The notes beneath the pieces are model-generated. The model ran no database searches. It had not been told where the DNA came from and saw only the letters and a program-made list of their open reading frames with translations. From Candidatus Falkowiibacteriota bacterium (lineage in GTDB: Bacteria > Patescibacteriota > Patescibacteriia > Patescibacteriales > UBA12465), in assembly GCA_903857815.1 (NCBI GenBank), contig CAIOGK010000067.1, forward strand, positions 1 to 10,315: DNA of 10,315 nt, in the 5' to 3' direction. Made by a program: the position numbers and the translations under genes. The stretch's first letter is position 1. Each line of letters opens with the position of its first letter. This document shows positions 1-6,200 of this stretch, piece by piece.

Positions 1-1
1 A

Positions 2-328
2 AATAATAATATCGCCTTTTCCCTTCCATTACACGGCCCGATTTTAAATATCATTATTATTTCTTTAATATTAGGTATAATACTAACAATATGTCAACTA
101 ATCTGGAAAGTAAAACAACTCACTAAAGAATCACTGATATTGACATTTATTCTGTTTGGTGCTATAAGTAATATGGTTGATAGACTACAATATGGGTTCG
201 TGATTGACTATCTAGAGCTTAAATATTTTACCGTTTTTAACTTAGCTGATTTTATGATTAGCTTAGGGGCATTTATTTTAATATTACAAAATTTGAAATC
301 TATCAAAAAAGAAAAGTATGATAAATAA
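2..328 (+). CDS. lspA: Lipoprotein signal peptidase (signal peptidase II), 3' part only
   Basis: The frame is open from base 2, so the 5' end lies outside the window; about 108 residues are visible of the usual 150-165. LspA is a polytopic inner-membrane aspartic protease that removes the signal peptide from prolipoproteins after the lipobox cysteine is lipidated. The visible part starts with N-N-N-I-A-F-S-L-P, matching the family's N-x-G-x-A-F region. A hydrophobic helix follows, then the two catalytic aspartate motifs: N-M-V-D-R (Asp codon 179-181) and F-N-L-A-D (Asp codon 248-250). A last membrane helix and a lysine-rich cytoplasmic tail end the protein. A TTG at 140 is only an internal leucine, because homology clearly extends upstream of it. 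The downstream gene overlaps or nearly abuts it, so the two are probably co-transcribed. A likely substrate, a lipoprotein, is encoded at 8193. Confidence 0.92.
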   Translation, partial: NNNIAFSLPLHGPILNIIIISLILGIILTICQLIWKVKQLTKESLILTFILFGAISNMVDRLQYGFVIDYLELKYFTVFNLADFMISLGAFILILQNLKSIKKEKYDK

Positions 329-1004
329 GCTTGAAAGGTATGAAATGGCTCAAAATAAAGCCGTAGAAAACGGAACTGTTTTTGAGGAAGAAATGATTGA
401 AATTACTAATGGCCGCCATTATAAAGAAGAAGCTTATGCTAAATTATATCCGGAAAAATGTAAACTGGATAATTTAGAAAACGATCAACGTTTTGAAAAA
501 ATATTACAAATCAGAGAAGAGGCGCAAGCGGAATTTCGTGATACAATGGATTTTAATAAAAAAAGAATTTCCGTCGATCAAGCAATGAATTTAGTAGAGA
601 AATGCCAAACTGGAAATCCAGAAAATCCTTCAAAGTTATTTGCCAACAAATTATATCAAGCTGTTAAAAATAGATTTGTTAGTGATAAATATATTTTAAA
701 ATTTTTCTCAGCCGCTGGTGGAACTCATTTAGATGTTTCTCACGGAATTGATTGTTACTTTAAATTATACGATAAAAATACCGGAAAAGAATTAACCAGA
801 GCAACAATTGATTTAACCCAGCATCCAAAAAATGATTGGACTAAATCAGATGTATTGTTATATATCGCTAAAGAGGATAGTGAAAAATTAGATAATAGCC
901 GAGGAAATAAAAATTTTGACGCTAAATTTCTTGACGAAATTGTTGAAAAAGAGGCAGAAAAAATAACCAACGCCATGATTGAAAATTTTAAACAAAAAAA
1001 TTAA
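318..1004 (+). CDS. Conserved-looking hypothetical soluble protein
   Basis: I do not recognise this family. The protein is 228 residues from the ATG at 318, which overlaps lspA by 11 bases. A second ATG at 345 (residue 10) is the better start: GAAAGG at 333-338 sits six bases upstream, the only convincing Shine-Dalgarno sequence in the window. There is no signal peptide or membrane helix. The first half is charged and helical. The core at residues 125-185 looks like an alpha/beta fold, with a G-G-T-H-L-D-V-S-H-G-I-D segment (Asp145), a beta-hairpin turn (D-K-N-T-G-K) and a strand A-T-I-D-L-T (Asp165), followed by Lys171. That layout recalls PD-(D/E)xK nuclease-like folds, but the catalytic lysine is not in the normal place, so this is only a suggestion. 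The C-terminus is a lysine/glutamate-rich helix. The gene is probably in an operon with lspA. Confidence 0.8.
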   Translation: MINKLERYEMAQNKAVENGTVFEEEMIEITNGRHYKEEAYAKLYPEKCKLDNLENDQRFEKILQIREEAQAEFRDTMDFNKKRISVDQAMNLVEKCQTGNPENPSKLFANKLYQAVKNRFVSDKYILKFFSAAGGTHLDVSHGIDCYFKLYDKNTGKELTRATIDLTQHPKNDWTKSDVLLYIAKEDSEKLDNSRGNKNFDAKFLDEIVEKEAEKITNAMIENFKQKN

Positions 1005-1054
1005 TATAAAAATACAAAAATAGTTCATTAGTACAAACCAAAATAAGATACGTC

Positions 1055-1390
1055 ATGACTCAGAAAATTGATTTGATTGGCAAAACAAAGGAGCCACCAA
1101 AAATCAGCCAGGCTGAATTTGAAAGTCTGATAGAAAAAGCGGTTTATGCCCCACTCCATTTTCCCAAAGCAGTTTCTTTATGCTTCTGCAGAAAATGCGG
1201 ATCGCATGGAGAAATCACCAAGGAATATGTTGAAGATCTTAAACCACTTATCAAAACCGAATTAGAAATTAATTTTAATGATGCAAAAGAATTGCGTATG
1301 CATTATTTCGTAACTAACCATTGCGAAATTTGTTATCGCGAAGACATTCCACTTTATGTGGAAATTAAAAAAATTGATTTTAACGTCTAA
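1055..1390 (+). CDS. Small cysteine-pair (putative zinc-binding) hypothetical protein
   Basis: This is a 111-residue soluble protein with no recognised family. Its notable feature is two separated cysteine pairs: C43-F-C45-R-K-C48 and H89-C90-E-I-C93. C45-x2-C48 plus C90-x2-C93 would make a four-cysteine zinc-ribbon-like site, with C43 or H89 as alternatives. The stretch between (residues 50-88) is helix and strand. The ATG at 1055 lies 50 bases after the previous gene, with no clear Shine-Dalgarno sequence and no convincing promoter, so it may be read through from lspA and its neighbour. A strong hairpin terminator follows 20 bases after the stop. A metal-binding or nucleic-acid-binding role is possible, but nothing in the sequence fixes it. 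Confidence 0.75.
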   Translation: MTQKIDLIGKTKEPPKISQAEFESLIEKAVYAPLHFPKAVSLCFCRKCGSHGEITKEYVEDLKPLIKTELEINFNDAKELRMHYFVTNHCEICYREDIPLYVEIKKIDFNV

Positions 1391-1410
1391 AAATAGGCGA
1401 AAGAGCTAAC

Positions 1411-1445
1411 AAAAAAGGGTTGAACTTCGTGTTTAACCCCTTTTT
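1411..1445. terminator. Bidirectional intrinsic terminator between convergent genes
   Basis: A nine-base stem, GGGTTGAAC at 1417-1425 with GTTTAACCC at 1431-1439 (one G-T pair), closes a five-base TTCGT loop. It is flanked by A6 on the left and T5 on the right, so it can terminate transcription from both directions. It ends the + strand gene at 1055. The stop codon of the - strand tsaE (1433-1435) lies inside the right arm. Confidence 0.85.
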
Positions 1446-1867
1446 ATTTTTATTATTCTAGACGATTCAGAAATATTTTCTATATATATACTAATGATTT
1501 TCTTTGGCAGTATTGATTCTACTTTTTCAACCCATTCAATCGCTGTTACCGTGTTTCTTGATTCAAGAAATTCATTAACCCCCAAATCAAGTAAGTCTTT
1601 TCCTGATGCCAGTCGATAGGCATCGATATGACAAAATTCTTTCACTATAGATTTTGATTTTGTTTTATATAATTTTAAAATATTAAATGTTGGGCTATTA
1701 ACTTGATTCTTTACTCCCAAACCTTTAGCTAAGCCTTGTAAAAAAGTTGTTTTACCGGCTCCTAAATTTCCATGCAAAGCGAATACTTCCCCACCTAAAC
1801 AAGTTTGACCAATTTTAAAACCTAAATCAGCAGTTTCTTGAAAATTTTTAGTAATTATTTTTTCCAT
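1433..1867 (-). CDS. tsaE: tRNA threonylcarbamoyladenosine biosynthesis ATPase TsaE
   Basis: TsaE is the P-loop ATPase of the TsaB-TsaD-TsaE complex. That complex transfers threonylcarbamoyl from threonylcarbamoyl-AMP to A37 of tRNAs reading ANN codons, in the cytoplasm. The 144 residues match the usual family size. Visible motifs are the Walker A loop G-N-L-G-A-G-K-T-T (residues 33-41), the switch-like S-P-T-F (58-61), H-I-D-A-Y-R-L (80-86) and the A-I-E-W-V-E-K segment (109-115), all diagnostic of TsaE. The ATG is preceded by no Shine-Dalgarno sequence. Only 14 bases separate the start from the T-run of the tRNA terminator, so transcription probably comes from read-through of the rplS-tRNA unit or from a promoter hidden in that terminator. 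The two adjacent tRNAs (Val, Leu) do not decode ANN codons and so are not expected substrates. Confidence 0.95.
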   Translation of the reverse strand: MEKIITKNFQETADLGFKIGQTCLGGEVFALHGNLGAGKTTFLQGLAKGLGVKNQVNSPTFNILKLYKTKSKSIVKEFCHIDAYRLASGKDLLDLGVNEFLESRNTVTAIEWVEKVESILPKKIISIYIENISESSRIIKIKRG

Positions 1868-1881
1868 AACATATATCTAAT

Positions 1882-1910
1882 AAAAAACAGACGCTGAGCG
1901 CCTGTTTTTT
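1882..1910 (-). terminator. Intrinsic terminator after the tRNA pair
   Basis: Read on the - strand, the stem CAGGCGC / GCGTCTG (seven pairs, one G-U) has a TCA loop and is followed by six T residues. It lies seven bases past the 3' end of tRNA-Val. On the + strand the G-U pair becomes an A-C mismatch, which supports - strand function. It ends the rplS-tRNA transcript, and any tsaE transcription from upstream must read through it. Confidence 0.85.
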
Positions 1911-1916
1911 ATAATG

Positions 1917-1990
1917 TGGGCGCACAAGGATTCGAACCCTGGACCCCTTCGGTGTAAACGAAGTGCTCTAACCAGCTGAGCTATGCGCCC
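1917..1990 (-). tRNA. tRNA-Val (anticodon UAC)
   Basis: On the - strand this gives a complete 74-base cloverleaf. The acceptor stem is GGGCGCA with TGCGCCC, the D arm GCTC...GAGC, and the anticodon arm CTTCG-TTTACAC-CGAAG with anticodon TAC (reads GUA and, by wobble, other GUN codons). The T arm is CAGGG-TTCGAAT-CCTTG. The discriminator base is A at 1917. The next three bases read CAT, so the CCA tail is not encoded and must be added by CCA-adding enzyme. It lies 36 bases downstream of tRNA-Leu and is probably processed from the same precursor. Confidence 0.97.
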
Positions 1991-1994
1991 TCAA

Positions 1995-2007
1995 GCGGCT
2001 AAGCCGC
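1995..2007 (-). other. Short perfect hairpin in the tRNA spacer
   Basis: GCGGC and GCCGC flank a three-base TAA (TTA on the - strand) in the 36-base spacer between tRNA-Leu and tRNA-Val. It has no T-run on the - strand, so it is not a terminator. It could guide processing of the tRNA precursor. No function is proven by the sequence. Confidence 0.45.
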
Positions 2008-2026
2008 AATATTTTAAGCGAACGGT

Positions 2027-2113
2027 TGGTGGGCGAAAGAGGATTTGAACCTCCACAGCCTTGCGGCCACAAGCCCCTCAAGCTTGCGTGTCTACCAATT
2101 TCACCATCCGCCC
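2027..2113 (-). tRNA. tRNA-Leu (anticodon GAG)
   Basis: On the - strand this is an 87-base class II tRNA. The acceptor stem is GGGCGGA with TTCGCCC. The D arm is GTG...CAC. The anticodon arm is CAAGC-TTGAGGG-GCTTG with anticodon GAG (reads CUC/CUU), and a long variable arm is typical of leucine tRNA. The T arm is GGAGG-TTCAAAT-CCTCT. Discriminator A is at 2030 and the CCA tail is encoded at 2029-2027, unlike the neighbouring tRNA-Val. It follows rplS by 20 bases on the same strand, so the two are likely co-transcribed. Confidence 0.97.
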
Positions 2114-2137
2114 ATAATCTTTTTAGCGATAGATTAT
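2114..2137 (-). other. Hairpin between rplS stop and tRNA-Leu
   Basis: ATAATCT at 2114-2120 pairs perfectly with AGATTAT at 2131-2137 around a ten-base loop. It abuts the mature 5' end of tRNA-Leu and overlaps the rplS stop codon (2134-2136). No T-run follows on the - strand, so it is not a terminator. It might protect the rplS mRNA 3' end after RNase P cleavage; this is inference. Confidence 0.35.
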
Positions 2138-2460
2138 TTTACTACTTTTTCTTTTAATTTTTTCTTATAACCAGCGCGAAGATAATATAATTTAGCTCTT
2201 CTAACCTCCGCTTCTTTCTTAATCTCAATTTTTGTAATTGTCGGAAGATTTAAGGGAAATATTTTTTCTACACCAATACCATCAGAAACTTTGCGAACAG
2301 TAATAGTCGCACCAATTTCTTTATTATGCTTGCGGGCAATAATCATGCCTTCGAAATATTGAACTCTTTCCTTTTCTTCTCCTTTTGAATTAAGTTCTTT
2401 AATTTTTTGATAAACCCTGACAGTAAGTCCCGGTTTTAATTCCATTTTAGTTTCAACCAT
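2134..2460 (-). CDS. rplS: 50S ribosomal protein L19 (bL19)
   Basis: L19 sits at the 30S-50S interface of the ribosome. The 108 residues are slightly short of the usual 115 or so. Family hallmarks are visible: P-G-L-T-V-R-V (10-16), F-E-G-M-I-I-A (36-42), T-V-R-K-V-S-D-G-I-G-V-E-K-I-F-P-L (54-70) and the near-invariant V-R-R-A-K-L-Y-Y-L-R (87-96), with a lysine-rich C-terminal tail. The ATG at 2460 has no Shine-Dalgarno sequence upstream. The gene is not beside trmD/rimM/rpsP as in many bacteria. Instead it leads a transcript that continues into two tRNA genes. It has its own promoter in the end of the upstream kinase gene and a leader hairpin. Confidence 0.97.
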   Translation of the reverse strand: MVETKMELKPGLTVRVYQKIKELNSKGEEKERVQYFEGMIIARKHNKEIGATITVRKVSDGIGVEKIFPLNLPTITKIEIKKEAEVRRAKLYYLRAGYKKKLKEKVVK

Positions 2461-2478
2461 ATAATTGGTAAATATATA

Positions 2479-2501
2479 AACGAGATTGATTAAATCCCGT
2501 T
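2479..2501 (-). promoter_or_regulatory. Hairpin in the rplS 5' leader, candidate regulatory element
   Basis: On the - strand AACGGGATT (2501-2493) pairs with AATCTCGTT (2487-2479) through nine pairs including one G-U, with a TAATC loop. It lies about 18 bases upstream of the rplS start, within the predicted 5' untranslated leader of about 65-70 bases. The G-U pair would be an A-C mismatch on the other strand, which fits an RNA of this orientation. Ribosomal protein genes often have autoregulatory leaders; that role here is inference. Confidence 0.45.
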
Positions 2502-2532
2502 ATTTTACTTTTAATTTTATAAATCTTGTCTA

Positions 2533-2561
2533 ATATTATAATTAATTTTTGGATATGTCAA
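2533..2561 (-). promoter_or_regulatory. Promoter for rplS-tRNA unit
   Basis: On the - strand a perfect -35 TTGACA (2561-2556) is followed by TATAAT (2540-2535) at a 15-base spacing, or by TAATAT (2538-2533) at 17 bases. The start point would be near 2526. The -35 box lies inside the last codons of the kinase gene. It is the best sigma-70-type match in the window. Confidence 0.75.
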
Positions 2562-3111
2562 GATTTTCTTTAACAAATTTATAAACTGACTGAAAAACCT
2601 CATCTTGTGTCAAATTAGTAGTATCAAAGTAAAAATCATAATTATTTACATCATTTACATCAATGTTGTAATACTTCTTATATCTCAGCCTATCACTCAC
2701 TAAGCGCTTTCTCAGGCTTTCCTTAACGTCTTCTAGGCTCTCAATGTTTCTATCCTCATTTCTATCGTTTTCTTGCTGTAAATGGCCAAAAACTCTTCTA
2801 TTACCCTCTTCTTCGGAAACATCAAAATATAGCTTTAAAGAATGTGGTATTAAATACCACGAAGTCCGCCCCTCAATCACAAAATTATCCTCATTTTCTC
2901 CTAGTTTTCTCTGATATTCATCAACTTCCTGATCGGTTGCTGGGTCAATTTCTCCTAATTCATTATACTCGGCTAAAGTCATCCCCCTCTTTTTAGCCGC
3001 TGCTCGCCTTAGACCGCCCATATAATAACGTGGCCACCCAAGTTTTTCGGATAGCCTTTGAGCAATAGTACTTTTTCCGGAACCATGAGCTCCGCTAATT
3101 GAGATTATCAT
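2542..3111 (-). CDS. cmk: Cytidylate kinase-like P-loop nucleoside monophosphate kinase
   Basis: The 189 residues resemble the archaeal-type CMP/dCMP kinases, which phosphorylate (d)CMP with ATP in the cytoplasm. Seen in the sequence are the opening M-I-I-S-I-S-G-A-H-G-S-G-K-S-T (P-loop, residues 7-15), the family's K-R-G-M-T-L-A-E-Y-N-E-L-G-E-I-D-P segment (41-57), V-I-E-G-R (78-82), a basic R-K-R-L / R-L-R-Y-K-K lid-like stretch, and the C-terminal D-F-Y-F-D-T-T pattern. The ATG at 3111 is preferred. The frame extends to a TTG at 3147, but the extra 12 residues precede the family's normal start and overlap a promoter that would begin transcription at about 3111. Because the N-terminal P-loop family is broad, another NMP-kinase substrate is possible. 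It is transcribed divergently from smc and followed by rplS. Confidence 0.8.
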   Translation of the reverse strand: MIISISGAHGSGKSTIAQRLSEKLGWPRYYMGGLRRAAAKKRGMTLAEYNELGEIDPATDQEVDEYQRKLGENEDNFVIEGRTSWYLIPHSLKLYFDVSEEEGNRRVFGHLQQENDRNEDRNIESLEDVKESLRKRLVSDRLRYKKYYNIDVNDVNNYDFYFDTTNLTQDEVFQSVYKFVKENLDISKN

Positions 3112-3115
3112 ATAA

Positions 3116-3147
3116 ATTATATTAACCGATTGTCTTTCAAAAATCAA
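3116..3147 (-). promoter_or_regulatory. Candidate promoter giving a leaderless kinase mRNA
   Basis: On the - strand TTGATT (3147-3142) is followed after 17 bases by TAATAT (3124-3119), overlapping TATAAT (3121-3116). The ATG at 3111 begins only eight bases past the TAATAT box, so transcription would start at or next to the start codon. This fits the lack of any Shine-Dalgarno sequence. Confidence 0.5.
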
Positions 3148-3176
3148 TAAATTAACTTATAATAAAATTAGATACG

Positions 3177-3187
3177 GGCCTAAGGCC
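3177..3187. repeat. Small palindrome in the kinase-smc divergent region
   Basis: GGCC-TAA-GGCC stands out as a GC island in a very AT-rich 132-base intergenic region. It lies 57 bases upstream of the smc start. It could be an operator or a weak hairpin in the smc leader; the arms are only four bases, so the assignment is open. Confidence 0.35.
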
Positions 3188-3243
3188 ATTTTTGATTTAA
3201 TAATAAGCTTTCCGTCATTAAGACGATAAAATTCTATTTTGAT

Positions 3244-6200
3244 ATGTATTTAGAAAAACTAGAAATCCAAGGATTTAAATCTTTTGCCAATAAAAATAAA
3301 TTAATCTTCTCCGGTATTTTAGCTGATAAGCGCCGCGGGTTAACCGCAATTGTTGGGCCTAATGGTTCAGGTAAATCAAATGTTGCTGATGCTATCCGCT
3401 GGGCGCTTGGCGAACAAAGTTTAAAAACTTTAAGAGGTAAAAAAAGTGAAGATGTAATTTTTTCTGGCTCGGATCAAAAAAGCCAATTAAGTTTAGCCGA
3501 GGTTTCCTTATTTCTTAATAATGAAGAATCGGTTAAAAAAAATTCAGAGCAACCAAAAACAATTGAAAAAGAAAGTGACCTTGATCAGATTATTAATAGT
3601 TGTTCGGAAATAGTTATTACTCGTCGTATATTTAGAAATGGTGATGGCGAATATTTATTAAATGGGAATCGGGTTCGTCTATCTGATATCCAAATGTTAC
3701 TAGCTAAGGCAAACTTCGGACAAAAAACTTATAGCGTTATCGGCCAGGGAATGGTAGAAAATTTTTTAAGCTCATCTGCCGCCGAAAGAAAGGATTTTTT
3801 TGATGAAGCAACTGGCGTAAAACAATTTCAAATAAAACGCGATTCTGCTTTAAATAAATTAGAAGCAAGTTACGAAAATCTGCAACAAGTTGATATGCTT
3901 TTGATAGAAATAAGACCTAGACTAAAAAGCTTAACCCGACAAGTTGATAAATTAAAACGTCGTAGCGAAATTGAAGGAGAGTTAAATACTGCTCAATTTA
4001 ATTATTATGGTTTTCTTTGGCAAGATATTAATAAAAAGTTAGATTCTCTCAACAAGCAGTTTTTAGAATTAGAAAAAATAAAGATTGAACATGAAAAAAA
4101 ACTAGAGAAACTAAGTGAAGATTTAAATAAAATTAGAACAACAGATAATTTCCGTGAAATAAATGAACTCCAACCAAGACTGCGAGATTTAGAAAATCAA
4201 AAAAGCCAATATCAGAAAAAGCTTTCTAAACTGCAGGCGGAAATGGAAGTTCAACTTGAAGCTCAGGGTCAATTTGATGTTTCTTGGTTAAATAATAAAG
4301 CTGGAGAACTAAGCGCCGATTTAGAAAACATCACTTTAGAAATAAGCTCTCTAGAAAAAAGTCGACCAAAGTTAGAAGAAGATACTTTAAGTATCGAGTT
4401 ATTAGAAACCAATAAAGAAATCACCATCTCAGAAGAAACTAAAAGAGAAATAAATCATTTAGAAAACGAGCAATTTAATTTTAATAGACAAATTAATAAA
4501 CTAGAAGCTGTCTTGGAAGCCAACCTTGAAGCCCAGGGTCAGTTTGACGTTTCTTGGTTAAATGGGAAACAAGAAGAGTTAATTATTGAATTTAAAAAAA
4601 TAACCGAAGAGGCAGAAAGTCTACGTCAAGAAAATAATCGTGAAGAAAGCGAAGAAATAAAAGGCAAACTAAATAAGATTCAACAAGATTTAAGCAGTTT
4701 AAATAGTGAATTGTCAGTTATTAATAATCGAATTAAAGCGGCCGCTAAATCCGGAACCAAGGACGAAGAGATCAGTAAAATTATTGATGAGTTCTTACAA
4801 AAATTAGATGGAATAAACACTAAGGCTAATTTAGACGAAGTTAAAAAATTAATTGCCGAAGCTAAATCTGATTTTCAAACTAAAATTAAAGCAACTCTAA
4901 CTGGAGAAAGCGATGAAGACGCCAGACGTATTCAGGAAATTCAGCAAACAATTATTAATCTTACCGATAAGCGTCAAACTATTAACGAGCAATTAAACGA
5001 AGAGCTGCTACGCCTTTCTACTATTAGCGAACGGCTCCGCATGACTGAGGAAAAAAAGATTCAAATACAAAGAGAATTGATAGATATAAAATCAAAACTA
5101 GAAAAAGCTCAAGTTAAATTTGATTCTGGAAAAATAGAAGATGAAAAAAACATTATCTTTAAAAAATTAGCGGAGTTAGAAAAAGAAATAGAAAAATTAA
5201 AAACATCTTACAAAGGGAACACTCTCCAGGAGAAGAAGCAACAAATTTTAGAAAAGATTCAAACTTGCCGTCTTAAAGATTCTTCTATCAATGAACGAAT
5301 TAGACTTTTACGAGACAAGAAAGAGCAAACCGAACAAGAAATTTTTGATATTAACAGTAAAATTTCCAAGAGCCAAGTTAAATTTGATGCTTCAAATATA
5401 AAAAAAGAAAAAACCGAATTAAATAAATTAATAGAGGATGTGAACCAAGAGGTTGCATTAATATCAACAAAACTAGAAACTTTGAATCAAGCTAAAGAAA
5501 AAGAAAAAAGCCAAATGTTTGAATGTCAAAAAAATATTCAAAATTTACAGCAAGAAATTAATTCGCTTTCTGCTCAACTTAATGAAATTAAAGTAAATTC
5601 TACTCGACAAGAAACAAAATTAGAAGATTTAGAAAATAATATTCGTAATGATGAATTAAATATTAGCGATGTTAAAAAACATCTAATTACTGGCGAGATC
5701 GCCGATTTAGACCGTTGGCAAAAAATACTTAACAACAGCAAAGCCCAACTAGAACAAATCGGGGGGATAGATCCGGAAACAGAAAAAGAGTATGAAGAAA
5801 CTAAAACTCGTTATGATTTTTTAAGCAACCAAACAGATGATTTAAACCAAGCTGTTAAATCTTTAGAGCAAGTGATATACGAGCTCGACATGAACATTAA
5901 AGGAAGGTTTGACCAAGAATTTAAAATTATTTCTGAAAAATTTAATGAATATTTTAAGATTCTCTTTAACGGTGGCTCTGCTAAAATTTCTAAAATCTTA
6001 ATTGAAGATTTAGAAAAAGAAGAATCAAAAAATAATGCCGCAAAAAATGAAGCTATGAATCAGGGGCTTACTCTAGCGGAAATAGAAATGAAACAGGCGG
6101 CGGAAGAAAAAATGAAAAAAATAAAGTTTCTTAAAAAATATAATGCTGTCGGTTTAGCCGGGATTGAGATTCAAGCTATCCCTCCCGGTAAAAAAATTCA

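Noticed and set aside
140..328. Short gene starting at TTG 140
   Set aside because: The same frame is open to base 2 and carries the LspA N-terminal motif, so this is the end of a larger gene.
755..976. Open frame on the - strand inside the gene at 318
   Set aside because: It is antisense to a better-supported gene with a Shine-Dalgarno sequence, and its translation is a low-complexity Ser/Phe/Leu-rich shadow.
1917..2113. tRNA genes as an integration site for a mobile element
   Set aside because: Both tRNAs are complete, no second copy of a tRNA end is visible, and no integrase gene is nearby.
3112..3147. N-terminal extension of the kinase from TTG 3147
   Set aside because: It precedes the family's normal M-I-I-S-I-S-G start and overlaps the predicted promoter.
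4255..4563. Direct repeats in smc as a mobile element, CRISPR or assembly duplication
   Set aside because: They are in frame, have diverged flanks and only silent differences, and are matched by a repeat of similar spacing in the other arm, so they are an old protein-level duplication.
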